A DNA stretch of 64,000 nt from CAYGTO01 sp964352815 (GTDB lineage: Bacteria; Pseudomonadota; Alphaproteobacteria; Rickettsiales; UBA3002), in the NCBI GenBank assembly GCA_964352815.1, contig CAYGTO010000003.1, positions 62,001 through 126,000 of the forward strand, given 5' to 3'. The notes beneath the pieces are model-generated. The model did no database searches. It worked only from the letters and a program-made list of their open reading frames with translations, and was not told where the DNA came from. Of this stretch, positions 1-7,281 are shown piece after piece (the first letter of the stretch is position 1; each line of letters begins with the position of its first letter). The position numbers were made by a program, and so were the translations under genes.

Positions 1-254
1 GCACATTCGAGTGCGGTTTTCAACGCGCCCATCACATTACCATAGAGATGCTCAATCGATTTGACTCCCAAATGCATATCACCCGGATCTGAGCGATCGG
101 CATCTTTGAGGCGCGTCATACGCAGACCGTCAAGCTGATCGCGATAGTCTTCCGTAAAATTCAGTAAGTCTGCGACATACCCGTCGATACGTTCCATCTC
201 TTGGATCGCCGCATGAATATTTTCAGCAAGTATTATGGGAGGCGAACCGTCCAT
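1..254 (-). CDS. hypothetical protein, 3' end outside window
   Basis: An ATG at 254 is preceded by a strong purine-rich ribosome binding site (AAAGGAGAGGGT) and opens a frame with no stop to the window edge, giving 84 residues. The visible part begins MDGSPPIILAENIH, is acidic and looks mainly helical. I do not recognise the family. It lies 84 bp downstream of the gyrA stop on the same strand and could be co-transcribed with it. The ribosome binding site and the open frame are the only support. Confidence 0.6.
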   Translation of the reverse strand, partial: MDGSPPIILAENIHAAIQEMERIDGYVADLLNFTEDYRDQLDGLRMTRLKDADRSDPGDMHLGVKSIEHLYGNVMGALKTALEC

Positions 255-338
255 ACCCTCTCCTTTCCCTAGGAAAAGAATGATGGCTTAACGGCGCAAG
301 TGCAAGGGTGGATATATGAAGATTCTATGACGGTGAGT

Positions 339-3077
339 CTACGCTTCAGCAGAATTTTCTTCTGCCGAGACGTCCGTTGCCGCCTCTTCAATTCCCTCAT
401 CCTCTTCCTCAGCGGCAATCACATCGGCGCGAATCCGGACGGCGGAGACAACTTTCTCTTTATTGTCGACTTTGAAGATCGTCACCCCTTGCGTCGCGCG
501 GCCACAAATGCGGATATCCGAAAGGTTGGTGCGGATCAGTTTGCCCTGGTCGGTGATCAACATGATTTGGTCACCCTCATCAACCGCAAAACTCGCCACC
601 ACATCGCCGTTCCGCTTCGATGGGCTGATGCCGATAATCCCTGAGCCACCACGGCCAGTCGAGCGATATTCAAAGGAAGAACTGCGCTTACCAAAGCCAT
701 TTTCCGTCACGGTCAGAATCATCTGATCCGCTTCGGTGAACTGCGTAATCTTCTCATCACTCAGCGTCACATCGGACGTATCAATCGCCTCGCCCTCTTC
801 CGCGCCCTCGGCGCGGCGGCGGGCGGCGGCGAGTTTCAAATACTGCTCACGCTCTTCGCTGCTCGCTTCCATACCGTTGATGATCGACATCGACACCACG
901 CTATCATCTTTACCCAGCTTAATCCCGCGTACCCCATCCGATGTACGCGACTTAAACACACGTACCGCATTCACAGGGAATCGAATCGCTTTGTTTTTAC
1001 TCGTTGCGAGCAGAAGATGTTGATCTTCGGTGCAGGAGCGCACACTCACGAGGGCGTCATCTTCATCAAGACGAATCGCGATCTTACCGTTTTTCATGAT
1101 ATTTTTGAAATCGGACAGATCGTTCCGGCGCACATTCCCTTTCGCTGTTGCGAACATAATATGCATATCATCCCACGCCTCTTCATCTTCAGGCATCGGC
1201 ATGAAAGTCTCGATCACCTCGCCGTCTTTGAGTGGGAAGATGTTGACCAGCGCCTTGCCGCGCGCTTGCGGCGTGCCAAGCGGTAATGTATAAATCTTTG
1301 TTTTATAGACCTGGCCTTTGTTCGAGAAAAACAGCACCGGCGTATGCGTATTGGCGACGAAAAATTCGGTCGTGATGTCTTCTTCTTTCATGTTCATGCC
1401 GGAACGGCCCTTGCCACCTCGGCGTTGCGCACGGTAGGTTTCGAGCGGCACACGCTTAATATAGCCGCCGCTGGTTACGGTCACGACCATCTCTTCGCGC
1501 TGAATCAAATCTTCAATATCGTGCTCATATTCCGACATCTCGATGCTCGTGCGGCGTGGCACGGCGAACTCGTCTTTCACCGCCACCAGCTCCTCGCGCA
1601 TCATGCTGTAGAGTTTCACACGATCGCCCAGAATTGACAGATACTCCTTGATCGATTCTGCCAGCTCACCCAGCTCACCGTCGATTTTCTCGCGCTCAAG
1701 ACCGGTCAACCGCTGAAGTTTCAAGTCAAGAATCGCCCGCGCCTGCGCATCGGTAAACTTGATCCGGTTTTCAAGAATCTGGTTGCCCTGATCATCGACC
1801 AGCTCCAACAGTGGAATCACATCAGCCGCCGCCCAGTCACGGCTCATGAGTTCCGCTCGCGCTTCGCCTGGGTCTTTTGCCGCACGGATTACTCTGATGA
1901 CCTCATCGATATTCGCCACCGCAATCGCCAGACCGATCAATAAATGTGCACGGTCACGTGCTTTGTTCAGCAAGAAATTTGTGCGTCGCGTAATCACTTC
2001 TTCGCGGAAGGAAATAAAGCTGGTCAGCACATGTTTCACATCCATCAGCTGTGGCCGCCCGTTATCCAGCGCCAGCATGTTCACGCCAAAGCTGGTTTGC
2101 AACGGGGTGTAGGTGAAGAGCTGACTCAGCACCACATCCGGGAAGGCATCTTTCTTCACTTCCACCACCACGCGCACACCCGATTTGTCCGACTCATCGC
2201 GCAGATCGGCAATCCCCTCAATGCGTTTCTCACGAACCAGCTCGGCGATTTTTTCAATCATCCGTGCCTTGTTCACCTGATACGGCACTTCGGTGATGAT
2301 GATCGCTTCCTTGCCATTTTTCATGGTTTCGATTTCCGTGCGGCCACGCATAATCACGCTGCCACGCCCGGTATGCATCGCGCTTTTCGCACCGCTCATA
2401 CCTAGAATAATCCCACCGGTTGGGAAGTCTGGCGCAGGCATCACCTCCATCAGCTCATCAATACTCGTCTCTGGGTTATCGATCAGCATGCAAGCGGCAT
2501 CGCACACCTCACCGAGATTATGTGGTGGAATGTTCGTCGCCATACCAACCGCAATCCCGCCCGCGCCATTGACGAGCATGTTCGGGAAGGTCGAGGGTAA
2601 CACGCTGGGTTCGCGTTCCGAACCATCATAGTTTTCCTGATAATCGACGGTATTTTTATCCAGATCATTGAGCAGCTGATGGCTGACTTTTTGCAATCGC
2701 GATTCGGTGTAACGCATTGCCGCGGCAGAGTCGCCATCCATCGATCCGAAATTGCCCTGGCCATCCACAAGCGGCAGCGACATTGAGAAAGATTGCGCCA
2801 TGCGCACGAGAGAATCATAAATCGCACTATCACCATGCGGGTGATATTTACCCATCACATCACCGACGATACGCGCCGATTTTTTGTAGGGTTTATTATA
2901 ATCAACACCCAACTCCATCATACCGAACAGAATCCGGCGATGCACCGGCTTCAGCCCGTCGCGCACATCGGGAATCGCCCGGCTGACAATCACGCTCATC
3001 GCGTAATCGAGGTAAGATTTCTTCATCTCCTCTTCGATGGAAATGGGAACAATGCGGGCGGTGTTTTCTTGGGTCAT
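339..3077 (-). CDS. gyrA: DNA gyrase subunit A
   Basis: This is the 912-residue A subunit of the type II topoisomerase that introduces negative supercoils; it breaks and rejoins DNA through a tyrosine. The catalytic Tyr is Y123 in AAAMRYTESR, and the quinolone-resistance region HPHGDSAIYDSLV carries Ser84 and Asp88, the residues found in quinolone-sensitive enzymes (Ser83/Asp87 in E. coli). The GyrA box QRRGGKG near residue 550 separates it from ParC. The open frame extends upstream to 3119, but the ATG at 3077 (MTQENTARIVPISIEEEM) fits the family N-terminus, and the upstream extension reads into a dispersed repeat. The C-terminal acidic tail is usual for GyrA. Confidence 0.97.
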   Translation of the reverse strand: MTQENTARIVPISIEEEMKKSYLDYAMSVIVSRAIPDVRDGLKPVHRRILFGMMELGVDYNKPYKKSARIVGDVMGKYHPHGDSAIYDSLVRMAQSFSMSLPLVDGQGNFGSMDGDSAAAMRYTESRLQKVSHQLLNDLDKNTVDYQENYDGSEREPSVLPSTFPNMLVNGAGGIAVGMATNIPPHNLGEVCDAACMLIDNPETSIDELMEVMPAPDFPTGGIILGMSGAKSAMHTGRGSVIMRGRTEIETMKNGKEAIIITEVPYQVNKARMIEKIAELVREKRIEGIADLRDESDKSGVRVVVEVKKDAFPDVVLSQLFTYTPLQTSFGVNMLALDNGRPQLMDVKHVLTSFISFREEVITRRTNFLLNKARDRAHLLIGLAIAVANIDEVIRVIRAAKDPGEARAELMSRDWAAADVIPLLELVDDQGNQILENRIKFTDAQARAILDLKLQRLTGLEREKIDGELGELAESIKEYLSILGDRVKLYSMMREELVAVKDEFAVPRRTSIEMSEYEHDIEDLIQREEMVVTVTSGGYIKRVPLETYRAQRRGGKGRSGMNMKEEDITTEFFVANTHTPVLFFSNKGQVYKTKIYTLPLGTPQARGKALVNIFPLKDGEVIETFMPMPEDEEAWDDMHIMFATAKGNVRRNDLSDFKNIMKNGKIAIRLDEDDALVSVRSCTEDQHLLLATSKNKAIRFPVNAVRVFKSRTSDGVRGIKLGKDDSVVSMSIINGMEASSEEREQYLKLAAARRRAEGAEEGEAIDTSDVTLSDEKITQFTEADQMILTVTENGFGKRSSSFEYRSTGRGGSGIIGISPSKRNGDVVASFAVDEGDQIMLITDQGKLIRTNLSDIRICGRATQGVTIFKVDNKEKVVSAVRIRADVIAAEEEDEGIEEAATDVSAEENSAEA

Positions 3078-3095
3078 AGTTTTCTCTTTTCGCCC

Positions 3096-3174
3096 CTGCT
3101 CGGTCTCCTGACCTCGCAATGAGCCTAAGCGCTTCGCGCACTAAAGGGCTTCGCCTGCTGGCTCCGCTTCTTCA
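3096..3174 (+). repeat. dispersed repeat family 2, copy 1
   Basis: A 79-bp stretch running from CTGCTCGGTCTCC to GCTTCTTCA recurs with a few differences and one deleted base at 3461-3538. It contains GAGCCTAAGCGCTTCGCGC and AAAGGGCTTCGCCTGCTGG, shared with more divergent copies near 6.6, 21.8 and 62.7 kb. It covers the region directly upstream of gyrA and explains the spurious N-terminal extension of that open frame. Confidence 0.8.
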
Positions 3175-3328
3175 TAGATGTTGTGTGTCATCCCGTGGTC
3201 AAGTCGCGGAATGACGATAACTTAAATTTTGGCAATTTCTATCATAAAACCCCGCTCACACAAGGTCACGGCTGGGGTTATGCACATTTTGGAGGAGGAA
3301 AACCTGGCTAGCAACAAATGCAGATTTT

Positions 3329-3412
3329 TGTCATCCCCGCGAAAGCGGGGATCCATTGAATTCCAGAGAATGCGACAGGTGTAATTGGATCCCCGCTTCT
3401 GCGGGGATGACA
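3329..3412. repeat. TGTCAT...ATGACA palindromic element, short form
   Basis: An 84-bp element has 27-bp terminal inverted repeats (3329-3355 and 3386-3412, 25 of 27 positions complementary). Each arm holds its own small hairpin of the form TCCCCGC-n-GCGGGGA. The centre (3356-3385) is unique. It lies in the 506-bp gap between gyrA and the FAD oxidoreductase, which otherwise holds only family-2 repeats and the 18-bp motif. The arm sequence resembles intergenic repeats that are widespread in proteobacteria. Confidence 0.85.
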
Positions 3413-3422
3413 ACACCAAAAC

Positions 3423-3440
3423 CTTCACAAAACTGTCACA
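3423..3440 (+). repeat. 18-bp motif CTTCACAAAACTGTCACA, copy 1
   Basis: This 18-bp sequence occurs exactly three times in the window: here, at 3534-3551 and, inverted, at 37005-37022. All copies are intergenic and close to a start codon. It could be a protein-binding site or the remnant of a longer repeat; the sequence alone does not decide. Confidence 0.5.
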
Positions 3441-3460
3441 CATATCTTTCACGTTCGCTT

Positions 3461-3538
3461 CTGCTCGGTCTCCTGACCTCGCAATGAGCCTAAGCGCTTC
3501 GCGCACTGAAGACTTCGCCTACTGGCTTCGTTTCTTCA
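3461..3538 (+). repeat. dispersed repeat family 2, copy 2
   Basis: Second near-identical copy of the 79-bp repeat at 3096-3174, in the same orientation 365 bp away. Its last bases overlap the start of an exact copy of the 18-bp motif CTTCACAAAACTGTCACA (3534-3551). The pair could mediate recombination across the interval between them. Confidence 0.8.
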
Positions 3539-3551
3539 CAAAACTGTCACA
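3534..3551 (+). repeat. 18-bp motif CTTCACAAAACTGTCACA, copy 2
   Basis: Exact second copy of the motif at 3423-3440, here 33 bp upstream of the ATG of the FAD oxidoreductase and therefore in a position where it could affect transcription or early translation. Confidence 0.5.
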
Positions 3552-3583
3552 CACAACACCACTCCCTCAGCTAGAATAATAAA

Positions 3584-4891
3584 ATGCCAGAAAAACATAC
3601 ACATGCGGTGGTTGGCGCCGGTTTAGCGGGAGTCACCGCCGCGCTCGGATTACTCGCCCATGGCGCTGAGATTGGCGGCAAAGGCGCTGATGTGACCGTG
3701 CATCTGTTCGACGCCATGTCGCGCGATGCGCTGTTCAACCGCCACGCGCTGTGCGATGCAGACGCCTACCCAAGCGGCAGCGCTTATGGCTCGCGTTCGG
3801 TGCGCCTGGCCAATGCGAGCGACGCTGAACAGGCTGAAACCATTCGCCGCAGCGGTGATCTCTATATCAAAATTCACGAACTCGCCCTTCAGCATGGCAT
3901 CTATGACCAGCTCAAAGCGCAAGGGGTGATGGATATCGACGAGGAGCCGATCGTCACCTATCAGCATTATTCTGATGGCAGCAACGTCATCGAATTCGCT
4001 GCGCCAGGCGATAGTAAGCCACTCAAGCCGCTCGATCCGAACGTGCCCTGCTGCGGCATATCGCTCAATATCAACGCCTTCAATCAGGTCGCCATCGCAC
4101 TGATGGAGAAACTCTATCCGGGTAAATTTATCTTCCATGATGGGCAAGCGATCGCGCAAGCCACACAAGCCGGTGACAGTGTGACCCTGACCACCCAAAG
4201 CGGCACGCCTTACACGGTTGAAGATGTCATCTTCTCCACCGGGCAATATATGAAAGACGCCGTGGAGCAACATGGCCTCAAAAGCGACGTCTACGCCGCG
4301 CCCTACATCGAATTCCCCGTCGCCGCTCAGGTGCCAGTCTTGAAGGGCGACGCGATTAGAGGCGAGGAATATAGCGTGGCTTTTGAAGATGGTTCAGTGC
4401 TGAAACTCACCCCGAAAACCATCACCCGAAACGGGCCGTGGATCGAAGATGGCGTACGCAAGGGCGATTGGATGAAGGTGCAGTTTGATGAGAAAATTTC
4501 GATCAATACGCCGGGCGCGATTGCAGAAGCACCGTCACTGAACCGCGCCGCGCCGATCATCGCGGAGAGTATTGCCGAGAATTACGGCCTTGCTTTGCCC
4601 GATGCGCAAAAGAACCAAGCCAAAGGCCGCTGGTGTCCGCAGATTTATGCCAAAGATAAGGCCGGCGAGAAAGTGATGCTGCACACCCTGCCGCATGAAG
4701 GGAATATCCATTTCTTCGGCCCCGGCAATGGCCATGGCGCGCAGCTCTTCGGCGGCGAAGCCGAAAATCTCGCCGCGACCATTCAGCACCGCACCCCACG
4801 GCATCTGAAAGATAAAACGCCTGAACCCGCGCCGGTGCATCACGCACACCAAGAAGGCGTGCTCGAAGAAGCCGCGCGTTTTGTGGGATAA
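3584..4891 (+). CDS. FAD-dependent oxidoreductase, DAO / sarcosine-oxidase-like
   Basis: The 435-residue protein opens with a Rossmann dinucleotide-binding fingerprint, VVGAGLAG at residues 9-16 (Gly11, Gly13, Gly16). Near the C-terminus it has HFFGPGNGHGAQLFGGEAENLA-type sequence, the second FAD-contacting element of the D-amino-acid-oxidase superfamily. Such flavoenzymes oxidise C-N bonds of amino acids or N-methyl amino acids; the substrate cannot be read from the sequence. No membrane segment or signal peptide is visible. The ATG lacks a good Shine-Dalgarno sequence. The gene stands alone, flanked on both sides by repeat elements. Confidence 0.8.
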   Translation: MPEKHTHAVVGAGLAGVTAALGLLAHGAEIGGKGADVTVHLFDAMSRDALFNRHALCDADAYPSGSAYGSRSVRLANASDAEQAETIRRSGDLYIKIHELALQHGIYDQLKAQGVMDIDEEPIVTYQHYSDGSNVIEFAAPGDSKPLKPLDPNVPCCGISLNINAFNQVAIALMEKLYPGKFIFHDGQAIAQATQAGDSVTLTTQSGTPYTVEDVIFSTGQYMKDAVEQHGLKSDVYAAPYIEFPVAAQVPVLKGDAIRGEEYSVAFEDGSVLKLTPKTITRNGPWIEDGVRKGDWMKVQFDEKISINTPGAIAEAPSLNRAAPIIAESIAENYGLALPDAQKNQAKGRWCPQIYAKDKAGEKVMLHTLPHEGNIHFFGPGNGHGAQLFGGEAENLAATIQHRTPRHLKDKTPEPAPVHHAHQEGVLEEAARFVG

Positions 4892-4900
4892 CCTAAGTGC

Positions 4901-5057
4901 TGTCATTGCCACGTGCGAAGCGTCAGCAGACGCTGAGTCACAGGCAATCCATTTCATGAATGTCAGGAGACATTCATGAAAATAAAAACGTCTTCTGACG
5001 TTTTTATCCTGGATCCCCGGGATCTTTTGTCTGCTGACAAAAGCCCCGAGGATGACA
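4901..5057. repeat. TGTCAT...ATGACA modular element, long form, copy B
   Basis: A 157-bp element with four successive perfect hairpins: 4919-4934 (loop AGCA), 4955-4978 (loop AGGA), 4982-5007 (loop TTCT) and 5024-5043 (loop TGCT). Each is closed by GTC/GAC, and the four stems are otherwise unrelated. The outer modules are TGTCATTGCCACGTG...CAGGCAATCCA and GGATCCCCGG...GAGGATGACA. It fills the gap between the FAD oxidoreductase and the MFS gene. Confidence 0.9.
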
Positions 5058-5120
5058 ATCTTAGGTACGCATGACAAAATAGTTAGTTCTTTTTTTCCGA
5101 GCGTTACGTATAACAGGCGC

Positions 5121-6416
5121 ATGTCAACGAACCTCAGCCACCTCCTCACCACCCGGCGTTTCCTGCCGCTGTTTCTCACGCAATTTCTGGTCGCGTTTAA
5201 CGATAATCTGCTGAAAAACTCGCTGACCATCCTGATCATCTATGGCAGCTTCACCATCGGTGAGTATGACCCCAAAGTCTTCGTCACCCTCGCAGGCGGG
5301 CTGTTCATCCTCCCCTATGTGCTCTTCTCTGCCACCGCCGGCCAGCTCGCTGATAAGATCGAGAAATCCTTCCTCGTGCGTAAAATCAAGCTGGTCGAGC
5401 TGACCCTGATGCTGATCGCCGCCGCCGGCTTTTACTTCGAAAATATCTGGTTCATGATGGTGGTTTTGTTCGGCATGGGCGCGCAATCTGCCTTTTTCAG
5501 CCCGCTCAAATACAGTCTTGTCCCCGACCATCTCGAGGATGACGAAATCATGGGCGGCAATGCCTGGCTCGAGGCCGGCACCTTCCTCTCCATCCTCACC
5601 GGCACCATCACCGGCGGGCTACTCGTCACCTTCGAGGCCGGCCCATTATACGTCGCCGCTTCCTTAGTAACCCTCGCCCTGTGCGGCATTATCACGGCGC
5701 GCTTCATCCCGCCTTCCGGCCCGTTCGAGCCGGAATTGCGCGTGAACCCGAACATTCCAGGCGAAACGCTCCATCTGCTCAAAGAGGCGCTGAAAAGCTA
5801 CCCGATTCGCTTTTGTATCCTCGGCATTTCCTGGTTCTGGTTCGTCGGCGCCACCATCTTTACCCAGCTTCCCGCCCTCACCAAACTCGCGCTGGGCGGG
5901 GATGAAAAGGTGATCACCCTGCTGCTCACCTTGTTTTCCATTGGCATCGCCATTGGCTCCTTCCTCAGCCAGCGCCTCACCAAAGGCGCGGTCAGCGTGA
6001 AATATGTCCCCTATGCTATGGCGGGGATTACGCTCTTCACCGTCGATCTGTATTTCGCCAGCCAAGGTATGGCCGAGGCGAGCCTGCTGGGGGTGAGCGA
6101 GTTCATCGCCCGCAGTGACAGCCTGCGCGCCATGCTCGACATCACCTTGCTGGCCATTTGCGGCGGGCTGTTCATCGTCCCGCTCAATGCCATGCTGCAA
6201 GTGCGTGCGCCTTGCGACACCCGCGCGCGGATCATCGCGGCGAATAATGTGGTGAATGCGCTCTATATGGTGCTGTCCTCGCTGCTTGGCGCGGCGCTGC
6301 TCAGCGCTTCGGTCGCTGTGCCGGAGATTTTCTTGGGGCTGGGGCTGCTGAATATCGTCGCGCTGCTCTGGATGCGCGCGCATGTCAGTGATTGTGAGAT
6401 TGTGGAGTGCCGGTAA
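5121..6416 (+). CDS. MFS transporter, LplT-like (lysophospholipid/acyl-lipid carrier)
   Basis: A 431-residue polytopic membrane protein with about twelve hydrophobic segments. Its N-terminus (FLPLFLTQFLVAFNDNLLKN) carries the F-L-T-Q-x-x-x-A-F-N-D-N signature of the LplT / Aas N-terminal carrier family, which flips or imports lysophospholipids for re-acylation. No acyltransferase domain is fused to it and none is next to it, so the substrate is inferred from family only. The frame is open from 5052, but the earlier ATG lies in the repeat element; 5121 gives a proper cytoplasmic N-terminus. C-terminal to the last helix there is only a short tail. Confidence 0.75.
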   Translation: MSTNLSHLLTTRRFLPLFLTQFLVAFNDNLLKNSLTILIIYGSFTIGEYDPKVFVTLAGGLFILPYVLFSATAGQLADKIEKSFLVRKIKLVELTLMLIAAAGFYFENIWFMMVVLFGMGAQSAFFSPLKYSLVPDHLEDDEIMGGNAWLEAGTFLSILTGTITGGLLVTFEAGPLYVAASLVTLALCGIITARFIPPSGPFEPELRVNPNIPGETLHLLKEALKSYPIRFCILGISWFWFVGATIFTQLPALTKLALGGDEKVITLLLTLFSIGIAIGSFLSQRLTKGAVSVKYVPYAMAGITLFTVDLYFASQGMAEASLLGVSEFIARSDSLRAMLDITLLAICGGLFIVPLNAMLQVRAPCDTRARIIAANNVVNALYMVLSSLLGAALLSASVAVPEIFLGLGLLNIVALLWMRAHVSDCEIVECR

Positions 6417-6424
6417 TATAGTTC

Positions 6425-6580
6425 TGTCATCCTCGGGGAAAATGTCAGCAGACATTTTAGCCCGGGGATCCAGAATCAAAAGGTCAGGAAGACCTTTTGA
6501 TATTCCCTGATGTCTACTGACATCATGGAATTGGATTGCCTGTGACCTCGCGCTCCTGCGCTCGGCACGTGGCAATGACA
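6425..6580. repeat. TGTCAT...ATGACA modular element, long form, copy C
   Basis: A 156-bp element in the opposite orientation to copy B. Hairpins: 6439-6458 (loop AGCA), 6477-6499 (loop AGGAA) and 6508-6525 (loop TACT, with TTCC/GGAA pairing continued outside). In the end module, reading the complement, GCGC-AGGA-GCGC forms a further hairpin. Its last 49 bp (6532-6580) are identical to 7233-7281 of copy D. Confidence 0.9.
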
Positions 6581-6633
6581 ACAACGAATGGAGCGTGAGC
6601 GGGGAGCAATTGAAGAGCGAAACAGTAGTGCAG

Positions 6634-6697
6634 CCCTTTAGTCGCCGAAGGCGTTAGGCTCATCGTGAGGCCAGCAGGCCGAACGGGAGCAAATAAA
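6634..6697 (-). repeat. dispersed repeat family 2, inverted copy
   Basis: Read on the complement, this stretch contains CGATGAGCCTAACGCC and GACTAAAGGGCT, the core of the family-2 repeat. It is more diverged than the two copies near 3 kb and lies in the 6.4-7.3 kb gap. Confidence 0.55.
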
Positions 6698-6762
6698 ATA
6701 AGCTCGATGAGCGGAAGGCCGAGAGTGCGTGTAGCGCTCCCGACCCTCCTTGCTCGATAGCC

Positions 6763-6921
6763 TCAGCGGCGGGTCAGATCACCCGCCGCCCCTTCGCTGA
6801 GGGGCGGCTGGAGCGCCTCGCGCCGAGCGTCCATCACGCTCGGCGCGCGGCGCCGCTCGGTCTCTTCCACCTCCGCCCGCGGGCGGCGCTGAGTCGGCGG
6901 TGTCGGGGTCGTTTCCGTCAT
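6763..6921 (-). CDS. possible small arginine/proline-rich protein, 52 aa
   Basis: An ATG at 6921 with an AAAGGA ribosome binding site eight bases upstream opens a 52-codon frame (starts MTETTPTPPTQRRPRAEVEE). The product is hydrophilic and rich in Arg, Pro and Glu. The DNA is clearly more GC-rich than its surroundings and contains nested palindromes: GCGGGT/ACCCGC at about 6769-6785, embedded in CCTCAGCG/CGCTGAGG, and GCGCCGAGCGT/ACGCTCGGCGC around 6818-6845. It could equally be a structured RNA or part of a decayed repeat. No homologue is recognised. Confidence 0.35.
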   Translation of the reverse strand: MTETTPTPPTQRRPRAEVEETERRRAPSVMDARREALQPPLSEGAAGDLTRR

Positions 6922-6949
6922 CGACTATCCTTTCCTAGGCTAGTATGAT

Positions 6950-7024
6950 CTCGGCGTTTTTGTTTGCCGAGTCCGACCTCTTGCTGCTGTGACCGAACGT
7001 CAAAACAATCAAAGAGGTGGAACT
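6950..7024 (+). promoter_or_regulatory. structured leader with possible Shine-Dalgarno sequestration
   Basis: CTCGGC (6950-6955) pairs with GCCGAG (6966-6971) around a T-rich loop. Just downstream ACCTCTT (6976-6982) is complementary to AAGAGGT (7012-7018), which is the ribosome binding site of the 21-codon frame at 7025. Formation of this second stem would hide the site. This is an inference from base pairing only. Confidence 0.3.
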
Positions 7025-7090
7025 ATGAGTATACCCTGTGCGGGGTGGTTTTCTGAACAAAAAACCATGAAAAAGCGTGAAATGTCATGA
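7025..7090 (+). CDS. possible 21-aa peptide
   Basis: ATG at 7025 follows the strong ribosome binding site AAAGAGGTGG with proper spacing and opens a 21-codon frame beginning MSIPCAGWFSEQKT. The coding stretch itself contains a GGTTTT/AAAACC hairpin, so this may be a leader peptide or a non-coding structured RNA rather than a functional protein. No downstream gene on the same strand is near enough for classical attenuation: the next gene is on the opposite strand. Confidence 0.25.
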   Translation: MSIPCAGWFSEQKTMKKREMS

Positions 7091-7127
7091 AGTTGTCACA
7101 TTTCTCATGCATCGCGTGCACCCTACT

Positions 7128-7281
7128 TGTCATCCTGGCGCGCGAAACAATCGTTATCCTGGCGCATGGCACCAGGATCTACGGGCTGGGGGTGAGATGC
7201 TGGTGTCATGCACCAGCATGACGTGTATTCGCTGGATTGCCTGTGACCTCGCGCTCCTGCGCTCGGCACGTGGCAATGACA
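7128..7281. repeat. TGTCAT...ATGACA modular element, copy D
   Basis: A 154-bp element sharing its last 49 bp exactly with copy C. Its internal part differs: TGCTGGTG and CACCAGCA (about 7199-7219) form a hairpin around TCATG, and a CCTGG/CCAGG pairing lies upstream. It ends exactly at the 3' end of the adjacent minus-strand gene (stop at 7282). Confidence 0.85.

Noticed and set aside
339..3077. ParC instead of GyrA
   Set aside because: The GyrA box QRRGGKG and an acidic C-terminal tail are present.
3120..3583. Insertion sequence remnants
   Set aside because: Inverted repeats are present but there is no transposase frame, and the same ends recur as short non-coding elements.
5664..6584. 306-codon frame opposite the MFS gene
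   Set aside because: Antisense to a clear membrane carrier, charged composition typical of a shadow frame, and its start lies in a repeat element.
4901..7281. CRISPR array
   Set aside because: The repeats are palindromic elements with no regular repeat-spacer period, and no cas genes are present.
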